From positions 88,543,361-88,607,360 of the forward strand of contig NC_073691.1 in the NCBI RefSeq assembly GCF_029784155.1: a stretch of 64,000 bases of DNA, given 5' to 3'. The position numbers and the translations under genes were made by a program. Source of the DNA: Uranotaenia lowii. Lineage: Eukaryota > Arthropoda > Insecta > Diptera > Culicidae. The notes below the pieces were generated by a model. It saw only the letters and a program-made list of their open reading frames with translations. It did not search any database and was not told where the DNA came from. This document shows, in pieces, positions 44,884-56,610 of the stretch. Positions within the stretch are counted from its first letter, which is position 1; each line of letters begins with the position of its first letter.

Positions 44884-45902
44884 CGTCGATAACTTTTGAC
44901 TAACTGCTTCAATCTTGATGAAATTTTCACCACTAAGTAAAAAAAACCATCCGGATAAAAACACTGTCAATAGATTCGCGATGTGTAAATGAAAAGATGC
45001 GACCAAATTCTATGTGAAACAGACTTTATCCATTTGTTGACCAATCTTAAAAATCGAATTGTCTAAATCGAAGATTTGAAAAATCTCGAATACAAATGGT
45101 GTTACAATTCTTATCATCCACAAATTGACTTTCGGTGTCACAAAGTTTGAAATTTGTTCCGGCCTTATTATCCTTCATTCAATCAAGGATTTTGCCTAGA
45201 TATTATTGATTCAGAGATATATATGTAGCTTAAAAAATATGGAAAAATTTTAAAGTTATTTGTTGTAAGCTGTATTCCTTTCGTAGATTTTGCATTAGAT
45301 TCGGTACAACTTATTAAAATAGGAGAAATACGTTGGTTTTTCTTATCCAGTTTCTTTCAACAAAAAAAGAGTACATTTGGCAAAATTTCACAAAAAGAAG
45401 AGTGCACCCATTTCTCGTTCGAAAAAGAGTACTTGTACTATTATACAAATAAACAAATAACTGTTTTGGGAAAACTCATAATTTGTGTATGTCATTTGAT
45501 CAGTTTTGTATTGGTGAACCGCATTTTCTTTCAATCTTTTACCCTCTATTTAGAAACCAATTTTATTTTTTTGCTAAAAAATTCACAGAAGTTAATTTGA
45601 ACTGCATAACCACTGGGGATAAGGAACTTGACTTTCAGTTATTTTTTGGTTGTGGATTCTACACACTTAATGCTTTATCCCGAATGATTAAAGATATTAA
45701 CTTAATTGAACAATAAATAATAATTATATTTCGCGAACTATATTCGCTGTTTCTCAACCACGCTTTTAGACGGGGTTCATGTTTCATCTCTCCTACCTTA
45801 CGGGGCATTTTTTTCTCAAATAGTCCATCCAGAATATTTGTAGCTCTTGGACCTGACTTAGGATTTTTTTTTAATCGAAAACACATGGACCAGAAATTCC
45901 TG
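44884..45902. other. No recognised gene
   Basis: The first part (to about 45060) is probably the 5' flank of the DD37E copy. The remainder is AT-rich; the plus frame at 45483-45716 is Phe/Leu-rich and probably chance. Confidence 0.3.
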
Positions 45903-46576
45903 CACTCAGAAAAATACTATTATACATGCCATAAGATTCTCTTATGAAGTGGCGCCATAAGAAAAAATCAATGAAATTCATAAGATTATCTTATGACGCG
46001 AATGAACTCTGCAGATGAACACCTGCTTCAATGATAAGTTGTGGCTTTTCATAAGAGGGTTTTATAAAAACAGGAAATGTCACGTTCGATGAGAATAATT
46101 CAAAACGATTGATGTTGAAAATTTATTTTATTGTTCGGCTAATTTGTTTGGAACTACATAGATTTTGGTCACCATCAGCAGCACATCAATACTCGGTTCC
46201 AAAGAATTTGTTCGGTCGCATACGGTATTTTGACCTTGGATTTTTCTCGGTAAACGTGCTGAAAAGTAAACAAATTACAAATTAGAGTTCACCTTTACAA
46301 ATATGTTTAACGATTACAACAATAAACTTCAATTCAAACTTACCATTTAAAAGAATAAAACTTATTATTCCACAACTTCGTTTGACGACTGAAATATGAC
46401 TGATGGAATGAATGTGTTCATAATTTTTCCACAATGCCGTTTTATCTATTTTTCATACGAACTTCGTATGAAAATTGAAAGAATTTCATAAGACTCTTAT
46501 GAAAACTTAGTTTGGACCCAAAAAGGGGTTCATAAGACGTATCTTATGAAAATTATAATAAGATTTTGCCTGAGTG
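45903..46576. mobile_element. MITE with CATAAGA palindromes
   Basis: Inverted ends CACTCAGAAAAATACTATTA and (reversed) CACTCAGGCAAAATCTTATT. Palindromes such as CATAAGATTATCTTATG and CATAAGACGTATCTTATG recur at about 45932, 45980, 46490 and 46530, near both ends. Flanking duplication is not clear beyond TG on each side, so the superfamily is unassigned. Confidence 0.6.
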
Positions 46577-46929
46577 TGGGCTGCCCAGATTGATAATTTC
46601 AAGTTTTCTCATGTTTTTAACTTCTCTTAGCTGTAGCTTTTGACAAATGCTTGTCAAACAGTTTTCATTAGTATGGATCGTTAGATTAAAATATTTTGAA
46701 TCATTCTGCACATAATTGGCTACATGATTGGCTTTGGTTTTATGCTGATTTTAGTTAACCCCGTCCAAAGGTGGGGTTTTCTCTTGAACAGTCACAACCC
46801 AGAGAAATAAATTTATTAAATCTACGGATCACGTGTTGATCCATATGATCATATGGATCATATCATATCATATCAATCATGTATAACTCATTAAAATTAA
46901 AATCCATTCGACACATTTCTGGATACGTC
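46577..46929. repeat. Dispersed AT-rich repeat
   Basis: 46594-46690 resembles 54645-54735 (shared TTTCAAG..TTCTCTTAGCTGT and ATNGATAGATTAA-type blocks). Short ATATGATC repeats occur near 46845-46870. Confidence 0.3.
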
Positions 46930-47575
46930 TGAAATTTTCCTTCTGAACACATTCCTCGAAACGTCAAAGTCGAAAGGCTCAGAAAAACGATTGGAAGTTT
47001 CTAAGATTCCGACAAAAGCGTTGTTGGCCCCATAGGTAGTTGTTCAGGCGAGTTGGAAACGAAACGGGTCATGCCAATTCAAGTGACGTTGGGCATACCG
47101 CAGGAAGCGCCGCTGGATCTTTGAAGTCTTTGGCCATGCGAAATAGGAATCCAAGATTTCTAAAAATGTGACGAAAATTATCGGTCCTAAATGGCTTCCT
47201 TGGAGCACTCCAGAGGAGGCTGGGAATTGCCTGGAAAAGAGTTCTTCAGGATATTTTCCGTCCCGTTAATTAATTCCGAAACCAATCCAGAAGGGATCCA
47301 CAGAACCCTAAACGTTCGATCTTGCGATAGCAATATGTTTTGGTTCACTTTGTCGAACGCAGCAGAGAGATCGGTCAAATGGCATCAGATTGGTTCTTCC
47401 TGGCAAAGCAGTCTTGGAAGAAAGATGTGAAGCTCAGTAAGTTCGTAGTCGTTGGTCGTTTAGGCATGAATCCGGACTGGCAATTCGGAATGTGGAGCTT
47501 GTAAATCGAGAAAATAGGATCCAAAACGACCAGTTTAGAGAGTTCGGATAATCCTACACATCCCACCACAATCAT
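46930..47575 (-). pseudogene. Jockey-type reverse transcriptase fragment
   Basis: Minus strand reads IPNCQSGFMPKRPTTTNLLS then TDLSAAFDKVNQNILL, the RT palm start of Jockey-type elements. After frameshifts, LGFLFRMAKDFKDPAALPAV (about 47130-47190) matches the C-terminal region seen in the same group. The catalytic YADD segment is deleted. Both ends are lost. Confidence 0.65.
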
Positions 47576-49254
47576 GGATCACAAACAATTAGGCACTGAA
47601 CTTCCAATATCTACTTTTACAAAAGAAAATATTTTTGTTGTTGTTATTTTTAGTTGATTGATAGTATCTTTGAATTAAAAAGCGCAACATTGTATAAAAT
47701 AGAATTAGTTGTCATAAAAATCTTGTTAACGTAGTTATCTTTATTAATGAGTGATTTTTTCCCGATGGTCGAAAAGCTTATACGATTGCGTTCCCGTATT
47801 CACCGAAACAACCAGAAGTCAAAAGCTCTTCGGAAAAACGTCCCCACACATGGATCAAATTCCTGGTGCCACGTTGTTTGCTCACTTTATGAACTTGGGG
47901 CCAAGGAGTCCCCGGAAAGCCCACTCATCTTGCAGTTCATCTGCAAGTCTGATGAAAGAAAAATGTAAATTATTATTATGTTGATTATTCTGCTACCCGT
48001 GTCAGGGGACACTCTCGGGTGACATTCCTCATACTACATGTAAAAGCATTACATTCACATGTTACGGAAAAAGAAACACACTGAAGGGCTTGGAAATGGA
48101 GATCGTATGGAGCAAAACTGTAAAAATCATCCTAGTAAATCATGTATGCGTAAGAGCGTCTTCACTCTCGAGCATGTGCTGGCACTTTATCACGTTTCTC
48201 GACGTCGTCGTCGTTGTCCTCATCGTCGTCGGCGTCGTCAGCAACAGCAGTAGAAACGAAAGAGTTCATTTTTTTCGCACTCCAACATCAGGCAAAGCAG
48301 TAAGTTGTGGGTGTCATGTTGGAGCGAATAAAAGAAACATCTTAGCTCAAATTTTGACTCCTCTTCCAAGTTACTCTAAGCTCGGTACATCTTTAGAAGT
48401 TGTGGGAAAATTTGCTCCTACCGAAGGTAGAAAAAAAACACAACGCCGCCGTGCAGAAACAATATCAAAGTCGATGCTGTCCTCGTATTTCTCCCAGCGA
48501 ATGCCACTTGGGACTGGGGCTACAAATTATAGCAGGAAAATTTCCCACTAAACTTTTCCTCTGATCGTAAAACATGCCACTTTGTGACGAGTTGAAAGAG
48601 TAAACTTTGGTTTCCTCAGCTCATTTTTTTTTCTTTTATCCGATTGACCAAAATATCCAAAGAGACCTACAGCTGTTTGAATTCGATTCACTTATAGTTT
48701 TGATGATTTCTCAATTTCTTTTTGAGAAACTTCTCACAGAAATTTTTATCTCGATAAACTTTCTTATGCTCTTACTAATCTATATACTATAGATTTGTTA
48801 AAAACAATTATCATTAAATACCAAGGAAAATTTAAAATTAGCTTATCTCAAAAAATATTCTTTTTATTCATCAAACTTATTCATTCAACGTTTTTAAATA
48901 AACTTCACGCATATCGCTTATACATGAGTCCGCTTATTTTTGGTTAGCAAATTAACTTTTATTGAGTTGTAGTGCACTCCCATTAGTTTTTCGTTCTGCA
49001 TGCGCTAAATTTATGAAATGTAGATTCCACCGTAGACGAAACAGATCATCATTTCGCCATTATTCCGGTACAAAAACTTACATCTGATCAGGTACAGTAA
49101 GGTGTAAAACCGTGTAAAAATTGAAGCTGGGAGGGGGGACCTGACATGAATGACATGATATGACATTGACAATGATATGATAATGACATTGAGACCTTAG
49201 ACATGAGACCTGAGATTTTCTTAGTGTTTCCTTTGAAAAGGACTATTTTCTCTC
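47576..49254. other. No recognised gene; two simple repeats
   Basis: A CGT/CGTCGT-rich triplet repeat lies at about 48202-48240. ATGACATGATATGACATTGA-type simple repeat lies at about 49145-49200. Open frames at 47747-47984 and 48059-48551 have no pattern I can name. Confidence 0.3.
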
Positions 49255-49372
49255 AAATAACGCGTAAATTCCGAAAACTGCCTAAAAAAACCGCGTTAAT
49301 TCCCGAAAACCGCGTTAAAAAAGCCGTGTAGCAAAAAAGCGCGCAAAAAAAAACTTTACTGTATTTTCAAAT
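49255..49372. repeat. CCGCGTTAATTCC repeat, terminal-type fragment
   Basis: CCGCGTTA, GAAAACCGCGTTA and CGCGTAAATTCCGAAAA repeat three times, next to AAACTTTACTG, which reversed is CAGTAAAGTTT. This resembles subterminal repeats of a TIR transposon, but only one end is visible. Confidence 0.4.
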
Positions 49373-49398
49373 AGTATGCAACATAGATTCCAGTAGAT

Positions 49399-49630
49399 CA
49401 GCGGTCGGGGAACCGGGGTAAATTACCCCAAATGGGGTAAAAGTGAAATTCTTGGGGGTAACAGTGAATATTCTGTGAGTGAAAAGTGTATATTTTCATT
49501 TCCTCCCCTGAGGCATTCAGAGAGCTCGCTTAGTGTTTACGGATACTTTTTTTTACTCTTCGTCATGGGGTAATATCAACTCAAATAAAAATGTTTTGGG
49601 GTAATGGTCCAAAAAGTTCCCCGTCCCCTG
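49399..49630. mobile_element. hAT-type MITE with GGGGTAA repeats
   Basis: A 232-bp element with the 8-bp duplication CAGTAGAT (49391-49398 and 49631-49638). Ends are CAGCGGTCGGGGAAC and (reversed) CAGGGGACGGGGAAC. GGGGTAA or its complement occurs about six times. Confidence 0.88.
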
Positions 49631-50639
49631 CAGTAGATCAACGATCAAAATTTTAATGGAATCATCAAAAATGTTGATTGTTTTCGTGTTTATTGTTTAC
49701 TCGAGGACTACAAGGTTGTTTTCACCGGGGCAGATTTGCTCGCTTGGAAACTTCCTAGATGAAGGTAATGGCCCTGGTTAAAATCCTGAAAAAAACGTCA
49801 TACGGAGAGACGACTCGTTGCGACACGGATTCTTGTTCTTGGCTGGCGAGCAGCACCAGCCGCGGAAGCAATTTCGGTAACACACATCCGCAATTCTGAA
49901 ATGTTTCAACACAACTTGCCAATTGATTTTTGCGGCAGGTTGTAAGAGTCGGTCCGACTAGGGTTAGCACTGACAAGACCCCCTGACAAACCTCAGGGTC
50001 GGCTCTACGCTCTCTATCGCGTCAGTAGCCAAGAAAACACTTAAATTTCCCCCAATCAAACTTCCCACTAGCGAGTCATAAATAATCACCTACGTCTAGT
50101 TTCGGATACACTACTCGATAATGATGTTGTAAATATCGAGGTTGACGACGATATCGTTGGTAACCGCGGGAAGGCCTTCCCACCGATGCGTGTACGCCGA
50201 GCAATGTTGGATGTGTCACCGGAACTATGGTAATGCTTATATTAAGCCAAAGATCGAGGAGTCTTATCCACGTTGAGGGGCAACAAAATGGAGGATTACA
50301 TTGATGTACCACTTGGAATTTTCCTTGATACGGTTGATACGGAGTGCACGGTAGATAATATTGTCATACCTGGATCTCTTTGTGCAGCTTTATTACTGTA
50401 ATCAGCACTTTACGGGTTGTGGTTCACTGCTGCGAATTTGATCGTATCCGACAGCCTTATTCGCAATCTCACACGTCCGCGGTACCATTAGAACTTAGAA
50501 CATTACATTCTAGTCACTTCCTCTCAACTTTGTTTGGATGTTTGGAAGAGATGTCCGTTAAAGAGGCTATTTTCGTGACGCGAGATCCGTTCGCGAATTT
50601 CAATTTGTACCCGTATAGTGTTGTCGTAAGACGTAATTC
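49631..50639. other. Weakly coding-like DNA upstream of a Jockey element
   Basis: Plus-strand frames such as NDVVNIEVDDDIVGNRGKAF (near 50110) and MEDYIDVPLGIFLDTVD (near 50288) look like decayed protein sequence and could be the Jockey ORF1, but no zinc knuckle is visible. Function not assigned. Confidence 0.3.
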
Positions 50640-50859
50640 AACGTAAAAAAAAAACTCCGTAATATTTCCCTTTACTACCAGAATGCATGTGGTATGCATG
50701 CTAAAACAATCGCTTTCTAAAACGTGCTTTCTGCTAGTGGCCATGATTGCATTTTAATCTCAGAAACTTGGCTGAATGACAAATTTGGCCACCGCACTGG
50801 ACTCTGACATTGTTGTTGGCAATTACAATCTCCCACACCTGCAATTGATCTTTGATCAT

Positions 50860-51050
50860 GATTTTTTTTTTACAAGATGGAAATTTGACTTCAAACCATG
50901 GTTCGTCCCACTAAAACCACCTTGGGCTTCGTGTGCCAGATGTGCCCCTTGGTTTCACCCTATGATACTACATCAAGGGGTAGGCTTTGCTCATGCACTT
51001 ATACATCTCACCCTTTTCCTTTTACTCTTCCTCAATTTTGATCTTTCTCC
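50860..51050 (-). mobile_element. Short poly(A) retroposon
   Basis: An insert of about 191 bp between copies of TTGATCAT (50852-50859 and 51051-51058). It starts with a T-run on the plus strand, that is, a poly(A) tail on the minus strand. Body includes GGTGAAACCAAGGGGCACAT. It interrupts the Jockey endonuclease. It could be a SINE or a truncated LINE 3' end. Confidence 0.65.
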
Positions 51051-51388
51051 TTGATCATCGTTCTGCATTATCCTCTTTCTCCTTTTCCTCCTCCTCCTTT
51101 TTCTCTATCACAAACTTCAGACTGGTACGGAAGATTATGATTTAAACAGCTACATGCCGACAAACGCCTCCGCTGAAGCCGAAATGTTCGAAGTGAAATG
51201 CTTTTTTCCGCTAGCTTGCATCAAATATGCTTCATACCAAACAACAATATGCGCTTATTGGACCTTGCTTTCTGTAATGATCCTGGTAATGTGATCATGT
51301 TCGAATCACCAGTCTCGATTATTCCTACTGACCGTCATCACAAGCCGTACGTATTAAGCGTAGAAGTTCACTCCGATTTAACACCGAG

Positions 51389-51580
51389 TTTTTTTTTGTT
51401 TCGATTATAGTCGTTTTACCATCTTTGTGGCATTCGCGATTTTATCAACGTTGCAGTTGGCGGATAGTTATTGAAAAACTCATCCGGTACAACTGTGTTC
51501 GATGTTTACTCTTGGGTTCGAACTCACGGACATCGGCTCAGGAAGCAACTGACTTGCCAACTGAGCTATATCACAAGCCG
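51389..51580 (-). mobile_element. Full-length tRNA-derived SINE
   Basis: A 192-bp insert flanked by a 15-bp duplication CGATTTAACACCGAG (51374-51388 and 51581-51595). On the minus strand: head CGGCTTGTGATATAGCTCAG, A box TAGCTCAGTTGG (51557-51568), B box GAGTTCGAACCCA (51513-51525), an unrelated body, and a 9-A tail (51389-51397). The two boxes are near-perfect RNA polymerase III promoter elements. Removing it rejoins the Jockey sequence DLTPS-DCTGR. Confidence 0.92.
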
Positions 51581-52349
51581 CGATTTAACACCGAGCGATT
51601 GCACAGGAAGATTCGACTTCGTCTTAAACTACAGTACCTAAATGAAACTTTGACCTGATTGCTGCTGCGTTTGACTCTACAAACTGGGAACTCATCGGTG
51701 CTACCGACAACGTCAATGCTGCAGTCTATGCGTTCTACAGAAAACTCTACTGCGTTTTAAAACAATATGTGCCTTTGAAGCACCCACCGAGACCCCAGTC
51801 ATTTAAACATGTTTGGTGGAATTCTGATCTCAGACGATTAAGCAAACAGCTACGTAAGGCCCGCACGTGTTTTATTAAAATTCGTACCGAAGACCAAAGA
51901 CGCCGTTTGAGCTCTTTGGAGCGAGATTTTAAAGAACTGAACAATCTTTATCGTCAACACATCAGTCGCCTTCAACAGAACCTGAAACGCGATCCTTCAT
52001 CTACCTAGCCTCTATACAATCTCACGACCTCAACTTTCCTATGCCATCCCTCACTGAACATGAAGTTTTCGAAAGATTATCGACAGTCGACCCATCTAAA
52101 TGTACTGGACCAGACGATATACCTTCAACAGTGCTAAAAAATTGCGCTGCATCTTTAGCTGCATCGATTTGTCACCTGTTTAACCGCTTACTTAGAGAAA
52201 GGACATTTCCTAGCAACTGGCGTATTGCGGCTATCACTACGATTTTCAAATCAGGAAACGCACATTGTGTAGAAAACTACAGACCGATTTCGATACTCAG
52301 TGCAATTTCCAAAGCCTTCGAAGTTTTGTTGCATGAACAATCAACATGA

Positions 52350-53075
52350 AGCATGAATCACGATGAATCTGGACGCATTAAAGCGGATCTATCTCGGAGC
52401 TATGTAAACGAAATAAAATATTTTGTACTTAAAATGTAGGGTTGCACTTTAAAGGGAAAATAATAAAAAAAAAATTTGGATGTTGTTTTGATGAATTTTC
52501 GCACTTTTCGTCGAGTACCACTCATCATAGTTTGGACACCTTATTCGCTGTCCTCAGCGGCCATTTTGTTCCACAATCTCTTCATCTCTGTTGCATCCCG
52601 AGTCGTCCTACCATTCCTCTTCATCTTCTGCTTGACAATTGCCCAAAATTTTTCGATAGGGCGCAATTGAGGGCAGTTGGATGAGTTGATGTCCTTTTCA
52701 ACAAAATCCACCCGTTGGCCCGATACTACTGTGGTACCTCTTTGCTGTAGTGGCAGCTTGCCAAATCTGGCGGAAACTGTACTGGTCCTTTGTGAGATCT
52801 AATGTATGAAAAAAAAAAACGTTTTTCAGGCACTCCTCCTTGTACATTTCGGAGTCTATGGTTCTTGTTTTTCACAAAACCGGGGTTTTTCGGCCGCAGC
52901 TGCAAATACCTGGCTAGATCAAACGCTTTCTTGCAAACTTATCGGAAAAAACGAATTCGAACTTGCCGGGGACATCACCCCGACCAGTGCAGTGCACCGC
53001 TGGTGTGACTTTATAAACTTTTTGGCCAGGAAGCTGCCCAAAATCCATCTTCACGTACGTTTCGTCATCCATGAG
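52350..53075 (-). pseudogene. DD37E transposase fragment (copy C)
   Basis: Closely parallels copy A at 6320-7050, including the non-coding 3' flank CTGGACGCATTAAA and GGAGCTATGTAAACGAAATA. Minus-strand pieces cover the segment from the first catalytic Asp region to the Glu region. The junction with Jockey sequence at about 53075 has no terminal repeat, and Jockey coding of about 300 bp is missing, so insertion was followed by deletion. Confidence 0.7.
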
Positions 53076-53870
53076 GCATCGTACCTTGCTTACCGTCAGG
53101 CGTACACAAACATTAAAAAATCACGCTCGAGTAAATTTGCGATGCCATCCGGATCATCGCAAGGACCTCTATTGTTTCAATCTTACACGCTTATGTATGC
53201 CGACGATCCAAAACTTTTTAGATAAGTGCTTAGTGAATTTGATTGTCTCGCCTCACAAAATGACATTGACAAACTAGAGGACTGGTGCCACTCAAACGGA
53301 ATGAAGGCGAACGCAAAAAAAAAAAAGTTAAGTGGTCGATTTCTCACGTTCGCGTAATGTTGTTCATTACAATTATCAACTTTCTGGAGTGAGCCTGGAG
53401 AACGTGAAGTCTATTGTTGATTTAGGTGTTAAAGTAGATAGCCGACTCACATTTTCTGAGCACATTGCGCTTACTGCTGAAAAAGGTTTAGCAGCTCTTG
53501 GATTTTTGCGCCGGAACACTGCTGATTTACCCTTACCCTTAAAGCAATCTATTGCTCTTCAGTGCGTAGCATCATGGAGTACGCCGTGCAGGTTTGGCTC
53601 CTTCTCAGAATACCCAATCTTACCGCCTCGAACGTGTTCAGCGAAGTTTCGTTAGATACGCTTTACGACAGCTTCCCTAGAATGATCCACATCGACTACC
53701 AACGTATGAACAAAGATGCAGCCTGATCAGTTTAGCGACACTCGAAAAGCGTCGAGCCGAGTTGCAGCGAACTTTGATTTTCGATAACCTAACCGTCCAC
53801 ACTTACCCCGGTGTACCTTACACAAAAAGCAGATAATTGTATACTAGGCGCTTTACGAGCTGATGCTTGA

Positions 53871-56099
53871 AAAATGATTTTGTACGTTGCGCCAGAGTGA
53901 ACCTAGCCATACAAATTTCGAACTTCTGAAATGAGGAAAATTTTTGATTGTTTCTTACTGGTTGCGTTCTGAACAACAGTAAGCAATAGAATCGTTAAAT
54001 GTTAAAAATCCTAAAATTCCCTTGAGTAATTTGGAAAACAAAAGAGATTCGGTTCAGTCTGGCGGAACGAGATTTCTACAAATGCTAATAATCCGCAACA
54101 TGAAATATTTAGCCACGGGAAACATATTTCATAATTTAATTTATCAGATATTACTTCTTGACGACCCGAAGAACTGTTTAGATTTGAAAAAAACCAACAC
54201 ACATAAGATTATTTCGCACAAGTTCAGTTTTCGTGACCAACACATGTAAGGTGGCTCTCAGATCACTTTGAATCAACGCATTTTCGCCATTTCTACAGAC
54301 TGCAACATTGCAATTTTCTAATAATATCTAATTAAATAGGATAAAAATTCTGATTTTCATTGTATAGGCATTTTATCATGTGTCGCATCCACTGATATAG
54401 ATAACTCAATTTCTTTGGCGTTCAGTTCGATCTGGTCGAATCCCGACACAATAGTTTTTGTTATAGATTTTAGTAATTTCATTCTAAGCAATGATCACGA
54501 TCCATTCAGATGAAGTATATATTTTTTTTTTGACTCTAGGGTTCAATTGAACCCATAACATATTTTTTTTAGATCGAACAACAAATTGACCAAGGATTTC
54601 TGAGGCTACCAAATTGATCATTTTTCGAAAATTCGGTCCATTTTGTTATGATTTCAAGCTTCTCTTAGCTGTTATTTTTTACAGCTGCACAGTTACAGTT
54701 TTTATTAACAAATATTGATAGATTAACATAATTTTATTATTTATCATATGGCAAAAAAAAACAACTATTCGTCGCGGTTTCAAGGTTATTTCAGTATAAA
54801 CCGCGAAAAGGCGAGATTAAGCCCTAGAGGGATAATAATAGTTTTTTTTTCATATTAGGAATGTTTATAATCAATCTCGCTACTATAAAAATTTCCAGTA
54901 GTTTAAGTTTTGGATTGTATTGAAACACGCTCCAGGCACGACCAAAACCACTTGACGGCGCGTACTGCTGCCATTTAATGCACTCTGCACGAACTACCGG
55001 GCACAAGCCAGCCGTAGTGCCTACATACAGGAGTAGGGGAAACATGTCCTCAGCCCTCAAAGTAGCCAGCAGTGAGTGGTAGCTGCAGAACAGTAGTTTA
55101 AAATCAACTTGAACCCAATCCCTGTCCGGTATAGTTGTTGGTCTGTGGCCATCCGTCGGCGAAGCTGTTTATTTTAAAAGCATGAGTCAGTGATTTGTTT
55201 GGACTGCGGGGTGGACGGAAACCTGGCGCTTCTCGTGGTTGACGATGTTTTATTTTTCAGCTTCCGCCTCCGGCTTCTGGCGTTCCGTGCTTCAAGTAGT
55301 CACTTATGTATAACACGCTCTTAAGCGGCACCAATCGAAAATAGCTGATGTACGTACCCAACCTAGAAGCGTTGTTGCCGTTTCAATGGTGGTGTAAATT
55401 TTACCCTTTGCACCGACAACTCACTGCTTAGTGGATGCTGTCTGGGTGGCGATGAAATTTCTCGCTTTGCTGAGTGGTACTCAATCAATGTACTCTCGAG
55501 TTTGGCGCTGTCGATCGACGCTTTTTAATAGTTTGTTACCAATTCAACAAGTGCGGGACATGTTCTAGTACCTACTTTTTTATTACTAGTGTTGTATTTC
55601 TTAAGATTCTTGTTAAAACTTTTCCAACTCGCAGCTTGAGTGAACGTTTTTACTGTTCCTCAAATGATTTTCATTTTATAAAGCTCATAATTCGGAAATG
55701 TGTATACGATTAATGGTCAACAAATTCAATCTCAGTGCCTTAATTAACTGAACAAAAGCTGTTCGGTGAAATTTGACACAGAAAATTTAAATTTATACCT
55801 AGCTGTTTGAATTTAAAGGTTCGGTTTTTTCGACTTAGGGTTTCCAAGTATTAACCTGGAAAACCATACGAAAGTTTTTAGTTTACATTGAATTATTTTT
55901 ATACAAGCTGATTTGCCCGGCCTTGCTCGAGCTCTCAAAAAGGTTTGAATCCATATAAAAAGTTTCTCGTTTTAAGGATTAATTGTATACTGTATTTTTT
56001 TCAAACCACACTTAACCAAAAACGAAAGATGACTGCGTTAGAATGCTTTGACAGGAAAATTCATTTTGTGCATTTTAGTGGTGACCTACGTGCACATCT
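53871..56099. other. AT-rich DNA with dispersed repeat pieces
   Basis: 54483-54740 shares segments with 33287, 35790 and 46594. A perfect 16-bp palindrome GGGTTCAATTGAACCC lies at about 54539-54554. No gene is supported. Confidence 0.3.
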
Positions 56100-56500
56100 A
56101 TCCAAGTAACCATAAGCACTAAAACATAGCCCTTAAGCCACACTATATTCCCACATATAACTCTGAATTAATGCTAATGCAATAAATGCTTATATAATGC
56201 AGAATTAATGCTAAAAAGGCGAAACAGCGGGCTGAATAAATGCTATCACAACATAGCGTTTAATGAGCAATACAAATGCTGAATTAGAGCTCCATCAAAA
56301 CGTCATTTAACCTTTTAGTTATTTAATTGATTGATATTGATATTAATCAAATCAATGAACAAAAATTAAAAAATGAAATCATTATCTACATATCTACAAC
56401 ATCAATCAACCTGCTAAACGAAGGATTATGATTCAAAGCTTTATATAAGCATTAACAGGAAGTTCCAGTGCTATAGTCTTAATGCTTGGTAATTTTATAC
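56100..56500. repeat. AATGCT-rich repeat with CCAAGTAACCATAAGCA edge
   Basis: GAATTAATGCTAA and AAATGCT recur many times from 56160 to 56290. The left edge CCAAGTAACCATAAGCAC resembles the CCCAAGTAACA termini of the small MITE at 58679, so this may be a larger relative. The right end is not found. Confidence 0.4.
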
Positions 56501-56504
56501 AGTA

Positions 56505-56610
56505 GCTCTGATTGTATCCCATTAACCCGAAAACTTTTGCCCAGAAAGAATTTTCCCCAGAATGCACCATTTACCTAATTTTTTTTTCCCCAGAATTGCA
56601 CAAATCCCAG
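56505..56610. repeat. CCAGAATG minisatellite, inverted short copy
   Basis: GTATCCCATTAACCCGAAAA is the reverse complement of the right border of 31741-31960; CCCCAGAATTGCAC-type units follow. Confidence 0.5.

Larger units (their letters stand above)
50660..53850 (+). pseudogene. Jockey ORF2: endonuclease and reverse transcriptase, broken
   Basis: Endonuclease start: YYQNACGMHAKTIAF, then DCILISETWLNDKFG (about 50675-50790); later NNNMRLLDLAFCNDPGNVIM and the segment HHKPYVLSVEVHSDLTPS. After the SINE the frame resumes with DCTGRFDFVLNYST. RT: DPSKCTGPDDIPSTVLKNCA, FPSNWRIAAITTIFKSGN, VENYRPISILSAISKAFE (52045-52340). The DD37E insertion replaces about 100 residues, then KKSRSSKFAMPSGSSQG and the catalytic region LMYADDPKLF (near 53195). 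C-terminus: SIVDLGVKVDSRLTFSEHI and LGFLRRNTADL (to 53655), followed by shifted frames to about 53850. Non-functional. Confidence 0.8.
50640..53870 (+). mobile_element. Decayed Jockey-clade element with three later insertions
   Basis: Endonuclease and reverse transcriptase pieces appear in order on the plus strand, interrupted by a retroposon (50860-51050), a SINE (51389-51580) and a DD37E fragment (about 52350-53075). Frameshifts are many. The 3' end near 53850 has no clear tail. Confidence 0.75.

Noticed and set aside
47030..47110. Plus-strand TLGIPQEAP resembling an RT GVPQGS motif
   Set aside because: The neighbouring RT fragment reads on the minus strand through this same interval (AKDFKDPAALPAV), so the plus-strand match is probably chance.
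51492..51580. A functional tRNA gene on the minus strand
   Set aside because: The A and B boxes are good, but the sequence sits in a 192-bp insert with an A tail and a target duplication, so it is a SINE head.
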